64,000 nucleotides of DNA from Bacillus mesophilus (lineage in GTDB: Bacteria; Bacillota; Bacilli; Bacillales; SA4): NCBI RefSeq assembly GCF_011008845.1, contig NZ_JAAIWM010000004.1, positions 62,001 through 126,000 of the forward strand. Direction: 5' to 3'. The position numbers and the translations under genes are program-made. A model generated the notes under the pieces. It was given only the letters and a program-made list of their open reading frames with translations, made no database searches and was not told the DNA's origin. Positions 24,685 through 32,462 of this stretch are shown piece after piece. How positions within the stretch are numbered: the stretch's first letter is position 1; each line of letters begins with the position of its first letter.

Positions 24685-24722
24685 AACACTTCTACCAGTA
24701 GCGTAAGAGTGTTTTTTGTTTT
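24685..24722 (+). terminator. Riboswitch expression-platform terminator
   Basis: AACACTT (24685-24691) pairs with GAGTGTT (24707-24713), then a long T-rich run (TTTTTTGTTTTT). It lies between aptamer and first gene, so transcription must be antiterminated to reach the genes. Confidence 0.75.
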
Positions 24723-24748
24723 TATAAACTAGAGGAAAAGGTGAAGAA

Positions 24749-24928
24749 ATGTTAGAAAAACTAATAAAATATTTTTTGAAAAGTAAAAGTAAGTCTTATT
24801 ATAAAAAGTATTCCAGCAGCGATTTTAAGAAAAAGCCATACGGACATCATCCTTCTCAATACGGTCATGGTTACTACAAAAAGAAAAATAAATCGGGCTT
24901 CTTCGGTAAATCCTATAGCAGCAGCTAA
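24749..24928 (+). CDS. 59-residue basic Tyr/Lys/Ser/His-rich protein
   Basis: Not recognised. The first 10 residues (MLEKLIKYFL) could form an amphipathic helix; the rest is low-complexity with KSKSKSYYKKYSSSDF, a HHPSQYGHGYY stretch and a terminal SYSSS. It is rich in phosphorylatable Ser and Tyr and in His that could bind metal. ATG 24749 follows AGGTGA. The kinase gene starts 3 nt after its stop, so the two are coupled, and both lie under the manganese riboswitch. A reasonable guess is that it is a substrate or regulator of the kinase; there is no direct evidence. Confidence 0.75.
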   Translation: MLEKLIKYFLKSKSKSYYKKYSSSDFKKKPYGHHPSQYGHGYYKKKNKSGFFGKSYSSS

Positions 24929-24931
24929 AGT

Positions 24932-25720
24932 ATGTTTAATATAAGAAGTTTTATAGAAATACCTTACAAAGAAGGAACTATTCTAAATAAACGCTTCAAA
25001 ATTATGAAGTATATCGGCAAAGGTAGTTATGGGATGGTTTACCAAGCGTTTGATCAGAAAACAAAGCAAATTGTGGTCGTAAAGCAGGCTCGAAACCGTA
25101 AGAAAAAAGAGAGGGAGGGCTACTTGCAACGAGAAGCAGCAACTCTGTCCTCGCTCCATCATCACGGCATTCCGGCATTTATTGATTTTTTTCAAGAGAC
25201 AAAAAAATCATTTCTAGTCATGCAATGGATCAAGGGAGATAATGTAGAGGATCATATTTTCCGTGATGGGACTCAATATACAGAAAGAGAAAGTCTACAC
25301 CTTCTTCTAAAAGTTCTAGCTATTGTTAAGTACTTACATGATCAACAGATCATTCACCGAGATCTTCGTATCCCTAATATTATAATAGATGGGGAAGCAG
25401 TTTATATCATTGATTTTGGTCTTTCCATACGTTCTAGTGAGAAGATAGAGCCAAAATCGTTAGAAGGAATGACTTTAGAAAAAAGATTGTACCGAGCTGT
25501 CCATGTGACAAGCGATTTTTATGCACTTGGTCATTTTTTACTTTTCTTATTATACTCTAGCTATAAAACGAATTCCTCAAAGGAACAAAGCTGGGAACAA
25601 GAGCTATCCATTCATCCTCAAACTAAACATTTAGTTAGCATGCTCCTTAAAGAGGACAGCAGTTTTGAAAATGTTGAAGAAATAATACGTGACATTAAAA
25701 TCATTCTTTCACAGCTATAG
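24932..25720 (+). CDS. Eukaryotic-type Ser/Thr protein kinase
   Basis: A 262-residue soluble kinase, single domain. Glycine loop GKGSYGMVY (about 28-36), the Lys in VVVKQA, catalytic loop HRDLRIPN, and IDFGL for metal binding are all present, so it should be active. No membrane span or PASTA repeats, unlike PrkC. Overall it resembles the short Bacillus kinases of the YbdM type as I recall them. ATG 24932 has no good RBS and depends on the upstream small gene for coupling. Expression appears controlled by the Mn2+ riboswitch. Its stop lies within the terminator stem. Confidence 0.88.
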   Translation: MFNIRSFIEIPYKEGTILNKRFKIMKYIGKGSYGMVYQAFDQKTKQIVVVKQARNRKKKEREGYLQREAATLSSLHHHGIPAFIDFFQETKKSFLVMQWIKGDNVEDHIFRDGTQYTERESLHLLLKVLAIVKYLHDQQIIHRDLRIPNIIIDGEAVYIIDFGLSIRSSEKIEPKSLEGMTLEKRLYRAVHVTSDFYALGHFLLFLLYSSYKTNSSKEQSWEQELSIHPQTKHLVSMLLKEDSSFENVEEIIRDIKIILSQL

Positions 25721-25755
25721 AACTGTACAAATAAAGTACAGGCCTATAGCTTTTC
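25713..25755 (+). terminator. Rho-independent terminator of the kinase operon
   Basis: AGCTATAG pairs with CTATAGCT, and CTGTAC with GTACAG inside, with a small internal loop, followed by TTTT. It overlaps the kinase stop codon. Confidence 0.8.
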
Positions 25756-25813
25756 AACTTGATTAATTATTGATAATATAAGGTGGAATGAATAGATAGA
25801 TAGGAGAGGTTAT

Positions 25814-27046
25814 ATGACAACATTTCAAGAAAAACTAGACAAATATGCAGCACTCGCCGTTGAAATCGGTGTAAATGTTCAAAAAGGGCAGACCCTAGTC
25901 ATTACTGCACCTATTTCAGCAGCTGAGTTTGTTCGTAAGATTTCAAAAAAGGCCTACGAGGTTGGCGCAAAACATGTGGCAATTGATTGGCAGGATGATG
26001 AATTAACACGCATGAAATTTGAGCTAGCACCAGAGGAAGCGTTTACAGAATTTCCATACTGGATGACAAAGGGGAAAAATGAATTAGCAGAAGATGGTGC
26101 AGCATTTTTACATATCGATTCAAAGAATCCAGATTTATTAAGTGGAATTCCACAAGAGCGTATCCAGAACTCTACAAAGGCAGCATCAAGTGCCCTTAAG
26201 CCTTTCCGTAACCGTATGATGAGTGATAAAAATAGCTGGTCGATTGTTGCTATGCCGACGCAAGCTTGGGCTGATAAAGTATTTCCAGAGCTTGAAGAAG
26301 GAAAGCGAATGGATGCACTTTGGGATGCCATTTTCCAAGCTACCCGTATTGACAAGGAAAATCCAGTTGAAGAATGGAAGAGCCATACTAACACGCTTGA
26401 TTCCAAAGCTGACTTCCTTAACGAACATAAATTTCATGCCTTGCACTATACGGCACCTGGAACAGACTTGACGGTTGAACTTGCTAAGGATCATATTTGG
26501 GTAAGTGCTGGTAGTGTGAATGAAAATGGGCATTCGTTTATTGCAAACATGCCAACTGAAGAAGTATTTACGGCAAATGCAAAAATGGGGGTTAATGGTG
26601 TCGTGGCTAGTACAAAGCCATTAAGCTATGCTGGTAACCTCATTGAGAATTTTTCTCTAACTTTTGAAAATGGAAAAGTTGTGAATTTTTCAGCTGAACA
26701 AGGGTATGAATCTTTAAAGAAGCTTCTTGAAACAGATGAGGGTTCTGCTTACCTTGGAGAGGTGGCTCTTGTTCCACACAATTCTCCCATTTCTAATACT
26801 GATTTAATTTTCTTTAATACGTTATTCGATGAAAATGCATCGAACCATTTCGCTCTTGGTAAGGCATATCCATTCTGCGTTGAAGGTGGAAAGAACATGA
26901 ATGAAGAAGAGGTAATTGCACACGGTCTAAACGAGAGCTTATCACATGTAGACTTCATGGTCGGATCAGCTGAGATGAACATTGATGGTATTACAAAAGA
27001 TGGGGAAAAAGTTGCTGTGTTCAGAAATGGAAGCTGGGCATTTTAA
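25814..27046 (+). CDS. ampS: Aminopeptidase T/AmpS (M29)
   Basis: A 410-residue cytoplasmic M29 metallo-aminopeptidase that removes N-terminal residues from peptides. Family markers are the N-terminal GVNVQKGQTLVI segment, the N-terminal DDE loop (WQDDELTR), and in the catalytic domain FIANMPTEEVFT, the Glu of NGKVVNFSAEQG, EVALVPHNSPIS, NHFALGKAYP and MVGSAEMNIDG, which between them carry the metal-binding Glu, His and Asp residues. ATG 25814, RBS AGGAGAGG. Single gene, ending in a terminator shared with the convergent FrnE-like gene. Confidence 0.93.
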   Translation: MTTFQEKLDKYAALAVEIGVNVQKGQTLVITAPISAAEFVRKISKKAYEVGAKHVAIDWQDDELTRMKFELAPEEAFTEFPYWMTKGKNELAEDGAAFLHIDSKNPDLLSGIPQERIQNSTKAASSALKPFRNRMMSDKNSWSIVAMPTQAWADKVFPELEEGKRMDALWDAIFQATRIDKENPVEEWKSHTNTLDSKADFLNEHKFHALHYTAPGTDLTVELAKDHIWVSAGSVNENGHSFIANMPTEEVFTANAKMGVNGVVASTKPLSYAGNLIENFSLTFENGKVVNFSAEQGYESLKKLLETDEGSAYLGEVALVPHNSPISNTDLIFFNTLFDENASNHFALGKAYPFCVEGGKNMNEEEVIAHGLNESLSHVDFMVGSAEMNIDGITKDGEKVAVFRNGSWAF

Positions 27047-27055
27047 TTCTATACC

Positions 27056-27091
27056 AACGAAAAGACAGCTCGCCTGAGCTGTCTTTTCGTT
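27056..27091. terminator. Bidirectional terminator between ampS and frnE-like gene
   Basis: A perfect 16-bp stem (27056-27071 with 27076-27091) with a 4-nt loop; T-runs follow on the plus side and a shorter one on the minus side. Confidence 0.9.
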
Positions 27092-27098
27092 TTACTTT

Positions 27099-27743
27099 TT
27101 ATTTTTTATAAGAACCATCCTGATCTAACACCTGTTGCAAAGCCTGTGCCATAACATCCGCACTTTGCGCTCCAGTTAAAGCATATTTTTCATTTATGAT
27201 AAAAGTTGGGATACTTCTAATCCCGTACCGACCTGCATTCTCTTCATCTGCACGAACCTCAGAACTCATCTGATTACCTGCTAATAATTCTGCAACCTCT
27301 TCACGGTTTAAACCAACCTCCACAGCTAACTCAATCAACGTTTCATGATCACCAATATGCTTAGACTCTGTATAGAACGCATGTAAAATGCGGTTTGTCA
27401 TTTCATGCATGAGTCCTTTTGACTTTGCAAACATGGTTAAGCGATGTGCATCAAAGGTATTTGTCAAAATCAAAGTATCCATTTTATAATCTAGGCCCTC
27501 CGCTTTAGCCATTTCAACCATGTTTTGCGTGTTAGACTTTGCCTGTTCTATACTCATCCCATATTTCTCAGCTAACTTTTCATAGATATTCTGCTTATTA
27601 TCTCGTGCTGCATTAGGATCTAATTCAAAACAACGATACACAACCTCAACAGGTTCATTTATTTTTTTAATAGCGTCTTCCAGACGCTTTTTGCCAATAT
27701 AGCAAAACGGTCAAGAAAAGTCAGTCCACATTTCAATTAACAT
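27099..27743 (-). CDS. FrnE-like DsbA family oxidoreductase with in-frame UGA at the CxxC motif; candidate selenoprotein
   Basis: Thioredoxin-fold oxidoreductase of the FrnE/DsbA type, 214 codons if UGA is read through. ATG 27743 has GGAGG 7 nt upstream. The product starts MLIEMWTDFS, then TGA (27713-27711), then PFCYIGKKRLED, running on in frame through FELDPNAARDN, TNTFDAHRL, KHIGDHETL and the cis-Pro loop RSIPTFII to the end at 27099. Relatives read CPFC at this place, so UGA occupies exactly the nucleophilic Cys, giving UPFC. A perfect 6-bp hairpin with loop TGGAA lies 28 nt after the UGA, matching the bacterial SECIS rules. All other parts are intact. The alternative is a single-base nonsense mutation (TGC or TGT to TGA). 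No sel genes are in the window. A GTG at 27641 could start a product lacking the active site, which seems pointless. Confidence 0.8.
27672..27688 (-). promoter_or_regulatory. Bacterial SECIS-like hairpin after the UGA
   Basis: On the minus strand AGCGTC-TGGAA-GACGCT forms a perfect 6-bp stem (extended by two A-U pairs past a mismatch). The apical loop has 5 nt with G at its second position and begins 29 nt after the UGA. Published bacterial SECIS models ask for a 3-14 nt loop, a G in the first two loop positions and 16-37 nt spacing; all are met. Confidence 0.6.
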
Positions 27744-27813
27744 ATGATTACCTCCATATTTTTTTATCAGTATAACGAGTTCTCTCTCAGTTTGTCCAAT
27801 TAGATGACTTGTA

Positions 27814-28006
27814 AAGAACAAAAGGCGCAAGCGCCCCGACTAATGATGACAGGCTAAGTACGCAACGGTCCTGTTGCAACGCCTGCCTGATCTGCATCCT
27901 GCAGGCCTCCGACAAGTAATTGTTCCTTGAAGATAAAAAGGGTTATTTGACCTAGGAAAAAGTGTACTTCCTTTTTCCCTCGAGGCGTTGGGTGCTGGAG
28001 CTGGAT
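27814..28006. repeat. Dispersed Bacillaceae-type intergenic repeat
   Basis: A GC-richer block in the 483-bp gap upstream of ilvA. It begins with GGCGCAAGCGCC (27824-27835), has internal inverted segments (GCAACGG...TTGC and CTGCAGG) and ends in GAGGCGTTGGGTGCTGGAGC. The edges resemble the AAAGCGCAAGCGCC / GGCGCTGGAGCT ends of repeats I have seen in Bacillus intergenic regions. No coding potential. Apart from this block the gap holds only AT-rich DNA and the ilvA promoter. Confidence 0.55.
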
Positions 28007-28144
28007 TACTTTGCAATAGGGTTAGTTAATCCACTATCGATAGATAATTTTTTATTATAACCAAAATAAATGGATAAAAATTAATGTGTCAAAATTAGTC
28101 GATGATATTTTTAAATTTTTAAAAATTGTATCCGTTTACACTCA

Positions 28145-28172
28145 TTGCCCTTTTTTTTCATTGTGTTACAAT
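28145..28172 (+). promoter_or_regulatory. Probable sigma-A promoter of ilvA
   Basis: TTGCCC (28145-28150), 16-bp spacer, TACAAT (28167-28172). It is 55 bp upstream of the ilvA start. Confidence 0.5.
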
Positions 28173-28184
28173 AGCTTCTAAATC

Positions 28185-28199
28185 TATTGTTAGAAAATT
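28185..28199 (+). promoter_or_regulatory. Weak CodY-like box upstream of ilvA
   Basis: TATTGTTAGAAAATT has three mismatches to the CodY consensus AATTTTCWGAAAATT. It lies just downstream of the -10, a repressing position. Only suggestive. Confidence 0.35.
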
Positions 28200-28226
28200 C
28201 AATTTGTTCGAAAGTGAGGACCATTT

Positions 28227-29486
28227 ATGCCAGATACACTTCAGCGTGTAAAAGTAGAAGACATTTTAAAGGCCTATCAAGTGTTAAAAGATATAGTAAT
28301 TAAGACGCCTTTTCAAAAGGATGAGATTTTATCAGAACGATATGAGTGTAACGTTTTTTTAAAAAGAGAAGATCTACAAATTGTCCGGTCCTTTAAAATT
28401 AGAGGTGCTTATTATTTAGTACAGAGCTTAACTGGTGTGGAACGAGAAAAGGGAGTTGTTTGTGCCAGTGCAGGAAATCATGCTCAAGGCGTTGCATATG
28501 CGTGTAAAGCTTTAGGTATAAAAGGGAAGATTTTTATGCCTTCAACTACACCAAGACAAAAGGTATCGAGAGTAGAGTTTTTCGGAGGTGAATTCACAGA
28601 GGTGATTTTAACAGGCGACACCTTTGATGATTCCTATGAGAAGGCTCAAGCTTATTGTCAGGACAATAAAATGAATTTTATCCATCCTTTTGATGATTAT
28701 TTAACGATTACAGGTCAAGGAACGGTTGGCGTAGAAATCTTAAATGAAATGGAGGAACCTATTTCCCATATATTTATGAGCATCGGTGGAGGTGGTTTGG
28801 CTTCAGGCGTAGGTTCTTATATAAAAAGTATTACCCCTGACACCAAACTAATTGGCGTCGAGCCAGCAGGTGCTCCCGGAATGAAGGAGTCCTTTAAACA
28901 AAACACTGTTGTTTCGTTAGACCATATTGATAAGTTTGTCGACGGTGCAGCTGTTAAGCAGGTGGGAACTCTTACATTTGAAATGGCAAAAGATTTACTT
29001 TATGATATTGTCCTTGTTCCAGAGGGAAAGGTGTGCTCGACTATACTGTCACTTTATAATGAAAATGCGATTATTGCAGAGCCAGCAGGGGCACTGTCCA
29101 TTTCTGCACTAGAGGAATACCGCGATGAAATAAAAGGGAAAAACGTCGTATGTATTGTTAGTGGGGGAAATAATGATATTGATCGAATGCAGGAAATTAA
29201 AGAACGTTCCCTTATTTATGAAGGACTTAAGCATTATTTTATTGTAAATTTCCCACAACGAGCAGGAGCCTTACGGGAGTTCATGCACGATGTACTTGGA
29301 GAAACGGATGATATAACAAGATTTGAATATACAAAGAGAAATAACCGTGATAAGGGACCAGTGTTAGTTGGGATTGAATTAAAACATCCGGACGATTACC
29401 AAAGATTGGTTGAGAATATGATTAATAAAGGATTTACATATATAGAAATTAATAAAGATCCTGATCTTTTTAATCTTTTAATCTAG
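28227..29486 (+). CDS. ilvA: Threonine dehydratase (biosynthetic)
   Basis: A 419-residue PLP enzyme converting threonine to 2-oxobutanoate, the first step to isoleucine. The PLP lysine is in RSFKIRGAY (about residue 55), the phosphate-binding loop is SIGGGGLASG, and SGGNND precedes a C-terminal ACT-like regulatory domain (about 335-419) of the short, single-domain type for isoleucine feedback. ATG 28227 with GTGAGG. It has its own promoter and terminator and feeds the ilv genes that start 350 bp downstream. Confidence 0.95.
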   Translation: MPDTLQRVKVEDILKAYQVLKDIVIKTPFQKDEILSERYECNVFLKREDLQIVRSFKIRGAYYLVQSLTGVEREKGVVCASAGNHAQGVAYACKALGIKGKIFMPSTTPRQKVSRVEFFGGEFTEVILTGDTFDDSYEKAQAYCQDNKMNFIHPFDDYLTITGQGTVGVEILNEMEEPISHIFMSIGGGGLASGVGSYIKSITPDTKLIGVEPAGAPGMKESFKQNTVVSLDHIDKFVDGAAVKQVGTLTFEMAKDLLYDIVLVPEGKVCSTILSLYNENAIIAEPAGALSISALEEYRDEIKGKNVVCIVSGGNNDIDRMQEIKERSLIYEGLKHYFIVNFPQRAGALREFMHDVLGETDDITRFEYTKRNNRDKGPVLVGIELKHPDDYQRLVENMINKGFTYIEINKDPDLFNLLI

Positions 29487-29492
29487 TACTAA

Positions 29493-29520
29493 GGGAGACA
29501 ATTTTGTCTCTCTTTTTTTA
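29493..29520 (+). terminator. Rho-independent terminator of ilvA
   Basis: GGAGACA pairs with TGTCTCT around ATTT, then a T-run (TCTTTTTTTA). Confidence 0.88.
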
Positions 29521-29566
29521 TTTGTATTCATCTTCAAAAAGTTAAGATTTATAGGAATCCCAAGGG

Positions 29567-29580
29567 TGAAAACGTTCTTT
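29567..29580 (+). promoter_or_regulatory. Weak cre-like site (distal)
   Basis: TGAAAACGTTCTTT fits the cre pattern TGWAANCGNTNWCA at 12 of 14 positions. It is the most distal of three such sites upstream of the ilvE promoter. Confidence 0.35.
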
Positions 29581-29634
29581 TCAATGTGAGATTTTCTAAC
29601 ATTTAAAATCTTTCAAAAAAACTTTTCAGATACT

Positions 29635-29648
29635 TGAAAGCGTTTACT
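29635..29648 (+). promoter_or_regulatory. CcpA cre site upstream of ilvE
   Basis: TGAAAGCGTTTACT matches TGWAANCGNTNWCA except the last base. It ends about 70 bp upstream of the -35, an activating position; CcpA activates ilv-leu in B. subtilis. Confidence 0.65.
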
Positions 29649-29666
29649 TTTTTGTCGGGACAATGT

Positions 29667-29680
29667 TGTAAGCGTTTTCC
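29667..29680 (+). promoter_or_regulatory. CcpA cre site upstream of ilvE (proximal)
   Basis: TGTAAGCGTTTTCC matches the cre pattern except the last base. It is 32 bp (about three helical turns) from the site at 29635, so the two could be bound on the same face. Confidence 0.6.
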
Positions 29681-29698
29681 ATTTTTCAGTATAGTCTA

Positions 29699-29713
29699 AA
29701 TTGTCTGAAAAAT
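29699..29713 (+). promoter_or_regulatory. CodY box upstream of ilvE
   Basis: AATTGTCTGAAAAAT has two mismatches to AATTTTCWGAAAATT. It ends 4 bp before the -35 hexamer. CodY represses branched-chain biosynthesis when isoleucine, leucine and valine are plentiful. Confidence 0.6.
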
Positions 29714-29717
29714 ACTG

Positions 29718-29746
29718 TTGACGCCCTATTTAAACGGGTTTACAAT
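29718..29746 (+). promoter_or_regulatory. Sigma-A promoter of the ilv-leu operon
   Basis: TTGACG (29718-29723), 17-bp spacer, TACAAT (29741-29746). The leader to ilvE is only about 85 nt. It holds a small TTCTTTCGAGAAAG hairpin but no T-box features (no GGTGGNACCGCG, no specifier stem). This entry and the four upstream sites account for the 353-bp gap. Confidence 0.8.
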
Positions 29747-29839
29747 TGCTAACAATTAAGGGAAATTCTTTCGAGAAAGTTTTAAGTAAATCGATTTTTT
29801 TTACCATTATGGCTTTAATTAAAAAGGAGAGTTTAACGA

Positions 29840-30739
29840 ATGAGTAACTGGATCTATTTAAACGGTAAATTGGTTGAGAAAGAAAAAGCTGTTGTTTCTG
29901 TTTATGATCATGGCTTTTTATATGGAGATGGTGTATTCGAGGGAATACGAGTTTACTCTGGAAATGTATTCCGTTTAAAGGAACATTTAGATCGTTTATA
30001 TGATTCAGCTAAAGCAATTCTATTAAACATCCCACATACGTACGAGGAAATGGAAGAAATTGTCCTACAAACGTTAAGAAAAAATAATTTTAAGGATGCC
30101 TACATTCGTTTAGTCATTTCAAGAGGTAGTGGTGATCTTGGTTTAGATCCAAGAAAATGTAAGACACCAAACATTGTTGTCATTGCAGAGCAACTAGCTC
30201 TATTTCCACAAGAACTGTATGAAAAGGGAATTACGATGGTAACTGTTCCAACTAGACGAAATAGACCAGACATTTTAAGTCCTAAGGTTAAATCGTTAAA
30301 TTATCTAAATAACATTATGGTCAAAGTAGAAGCTACAAATGCTGGGGCAGATGAAGCATTAACATTAAATACAGAAGGTTACGTTGCTGAAGGCTCTGGG
30401 CAAAATATCTTTCTTGTAAAGCGTGGAGTACTATATACACCTCCAAGTTATGTAGGCGCATTAGAGGGTGTGACTAGAAATGCGATTATTGATTTAGCTA
30501 GAGAACTAGGCTATGAGGTTAAAGAAGATCCGTTTACAAGATATGACGTGTATGTAGCAGATGAAGTATTTTTAACAGGTACAGCTGCTGAAGTAATACC
30601 GGTTGTAAGTCTAGATTCAAGAGTAATTGGAGACGGTAAGCCAGGAATTCATACTCACACTTTATTAAACGCCTTTAGAAGATTAGTAGTTGAGGATGGC
30701 GTGAAAGTATACACAGAAGACGAAGTTCAAGCAGGTTAA
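29840..30739 (+). CDS. ilvE: Branched-chain amino acid aminotransferase
   Basis: A 299-residue fold-type IV PLP enzyme making Val, Leu and Ile from the 2-oxo acids. It has the early GDGVFEGIRVY, the Schiff-base Lys in SPKVKSLNYLNN, NTEGYVAEGSGQNIF, and the phosphate-binding LTGTAAEV. ATG 29840, RBS AAAAAGGAGAG. It heads the nine-gene ilv-leu operon behind a sigma-A promoter with cre and CodY sites; ilvD follows after 31 bp. Confidence 0.95.
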   Translation: MSNWIYLNGKLVEKEKAVVSVYDHGFLYGDGVFEGIRVYSGNVFRLKEHLDRLYDSAKAILLNIPHTYEEMEEIVLQTLRKNNFKDAYIRLVISRGSGDLGLDPRKCKTPNIVVIAEQLALFPQELYEKGITMVTVPTRRNRPDILSPKVKSLNYLNNIMVKVEATNAGADEALTLNTEGYVAEGSGQNIFLVKRGVLYTPPSYVGALEGVTRNAIIDLARELGYEVKEDPFTRYDVYVADEVFLTGTAAEVIPVVSLDSRVIGDGKPGIHTHTLLNAFRRLVVEDGVKVYTEDEVQAG

Positions 30740-30770
30740 CACAAAAACGGATAGGAAGAGGTATTAAACA

Positions 30771-32438
30771 ATGAGAAGTAACATGATCAAGCAAGGGGTA
30801 AACAGAGCCCCGCATCGAAGCTTGCTTTACGCTACCGGGGTTAAACCAGAAGATATGGATAAACCATTTATCGGAGTATGCAATTCTTATATAGATATTA
30901 TTCCAGGACATATGCACCTCAATAAGTTTGCTGAGGTCGTTAAGGACGCGATACGCGAAGCAGGTGGAATTCCTTTTGAATTCAATACCATCGGTGTCGA
31001 TGATGGAATTGCAATGGGTCACATCGGGATGAGATACTCGTTGCCAAGTCGTGAGCTAATCGCTGATGCTGCTGAAACTGTCATTAATGCCCACTGGTTT
31101 GATGGAGTGTTTTATATTCCAAACTGTGACAAAATCACACCAGGGATGCTAATGGCAGCAGCTCGTACGAACGTTCCAGCAGTGTTTGTGTCAGGTGGCC
31201 CGATGGAAGCAGGAAGAACGAAGGATGGTAAACCTCTTTCACTCGTTTCTGTTTTTGAAGGTGTAGGAAGCTTCCTATCCGGAAAAATGAGTCGTGAAGA
31301 ATTACTAGAAATCGAGTCAAGCGCATGCCCAACCTGTGGCTCGTGTTCAGGCATGTTTACAGCAAATTCTATGAACACCTTAATGGAAATGTTAGGTGTG
31401 GCACTACCAGGTAACGGAACGCTTGTAGCAACTTCTAATGATCGTCACCAATTAATAAAAGATGCTGCTCGCCATTTAATCGAACTAGTTAAAAAGGATA
31501 TCAAACCTCGTGACATCATTACAAAAGAAGCAATTGATGATGCATTTGCTTTAGATATGGCAATGGGAGGATCGACTAATACAGTTTTACATACATTAGC
31601 GATTGCTTATGAGGCAGGTATTGATTACGACCTTGCTGAGATTAACCGAATTGCAGAAAGGGTTCCTTATTTAAGTAAGATTAGCCCAGCTTCAGATTAT
31701 TCCATGCAAGACGTTCATGAAGCAGGAGGAGTAAGTGCAATCATCAAGGAGCTTTGCGGCATTGAAGGAGCCATCCACCCTGATCGTATAACCATATCCG
31801 GTCGTACAATTAGAGAAACAGTTGAATCTGCCGAAATTACAAATGATAAAGTCATTCGTCGTAAAGAAGATCCTTATAGTCCTGTTGGTGGTTTATCGAT
31901 GTTATTTGGAAATATTGCACCCCACGGAGGAGTAATTAAAGTTGGTGGGGTTGATCCTTCCATTAAGCAATTTAAAGGAGAAGCTATTATCTTTGAATCT
32001 CAAGATGCGGCACAAGAGGGAATTGATAGTGGTTTAGTAAGAGAAGGACATGTGGTTGTCATTCGTTACGAAGGTCCAAAAGGTGGTCCGGGAATGCCTG
32101 AAATGCTTGCACCTACTTCTTCAATTGCAGGTCGTGGCTTATCTACTAATGTTGCTTTGATCACAGATGGTAGATTCTCTGGTGCTACAAGAGGTATTTC
32201 GATTGGTCATATTTCTCCGGAAGCAGCAGAAGGTGGTCCAATTGCATTCGTAGAAAATGGAGATCAAATTGAGATTGATTTAGAAAAACGCACCATTCAT
32301 TTAGAGGTACCTGATGAGGTATTAGAAGAGCGTAAGAAGAATTGGGTACAGCCTGAGCCAAAAGTAAAATCAGGGTACTTAGCTCGTTATGCAAAGCTAG
32401 TAACATCTGCCAACACTGGTGGAGTTTTAAAAGTTTAA
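30771..32438 (+). CDS. ilvD: Dihydroxy-acid dehydratase
   Basis: A 555-residue iron-sulfur enzyme dehydrating 2,3-dihydroxy acids to 2-oxo acids in Val and Ile synthesis. Cluster cysteines are visible in NCDKITPG and CPTCGSCSG; IlvD signature [10 protein letters not shown] is near 475. ATG 30771, RBS GGAAGAGG. Length is standard. Second gene of the operon. Confidence 0.96.
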   Translation: MRSNMIKQGVNRAPHRSLLYATGVKPEDMDKPFIGVCNSYIDIIPGHMHLNKFAEVVKDAIREAGGIPFEFNTIGVDDGIAMGHIGMRYSLPSRELIADAAETVINAHWFDGVFYIPNCDKITPGMLMAAARTNVPAVFVSGGPMEAGRTKDGKPLSLVSVFEGVGSFLSGKMSREELLEIESSACPTCGSCSGMFTANSMNTLMEMLGVALPGNGTLVATSNDRHQLIKDAARHLIELVKKDIKPRDIITKEAIDDAFALDMAMGGSTNTVLHTLAIAYEAGIDYDLAEINRIAERVPYLSKISPASDYSMQDVHEAGGVSAIIKELCGIEGAIHPDRITISGRTIRETVESAEITNDKVIRRKEDPYSPVGGLSMLFGNIAPHGGVIKVGGVDPSIKQFKGEAIIFESQDAAQEGIDSGLVREGHVVVIRYEGPKGGPGMPEMLAPTSSIAGRGLSTNVALITDGRFSGATRGISIGHISPEAAEGGPIAFVENGDQIEIDLEKRTIHLEVPDEVLEERKKNWVQPEPKVKSGYLARYAKLVTSANTGGVLKV

Positions 32439-32462
32439 AGAACAGGGAGGTGGCATTATAAA

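Noticed and set aside
27099..27641. A 180-residue FrnE-like protein starting at GTG 27641 as the real gene
   Set aside because: It would lack the first strand and the whole redox motif, and has no RBS, whereas the ATG at 27743 has a strong one.
29753..29839. T-box leader before ilvE
   Set aside because: No specifier stem, no GGTGG-type T-box motif and no antiterminator/terminator pair in the short leader.
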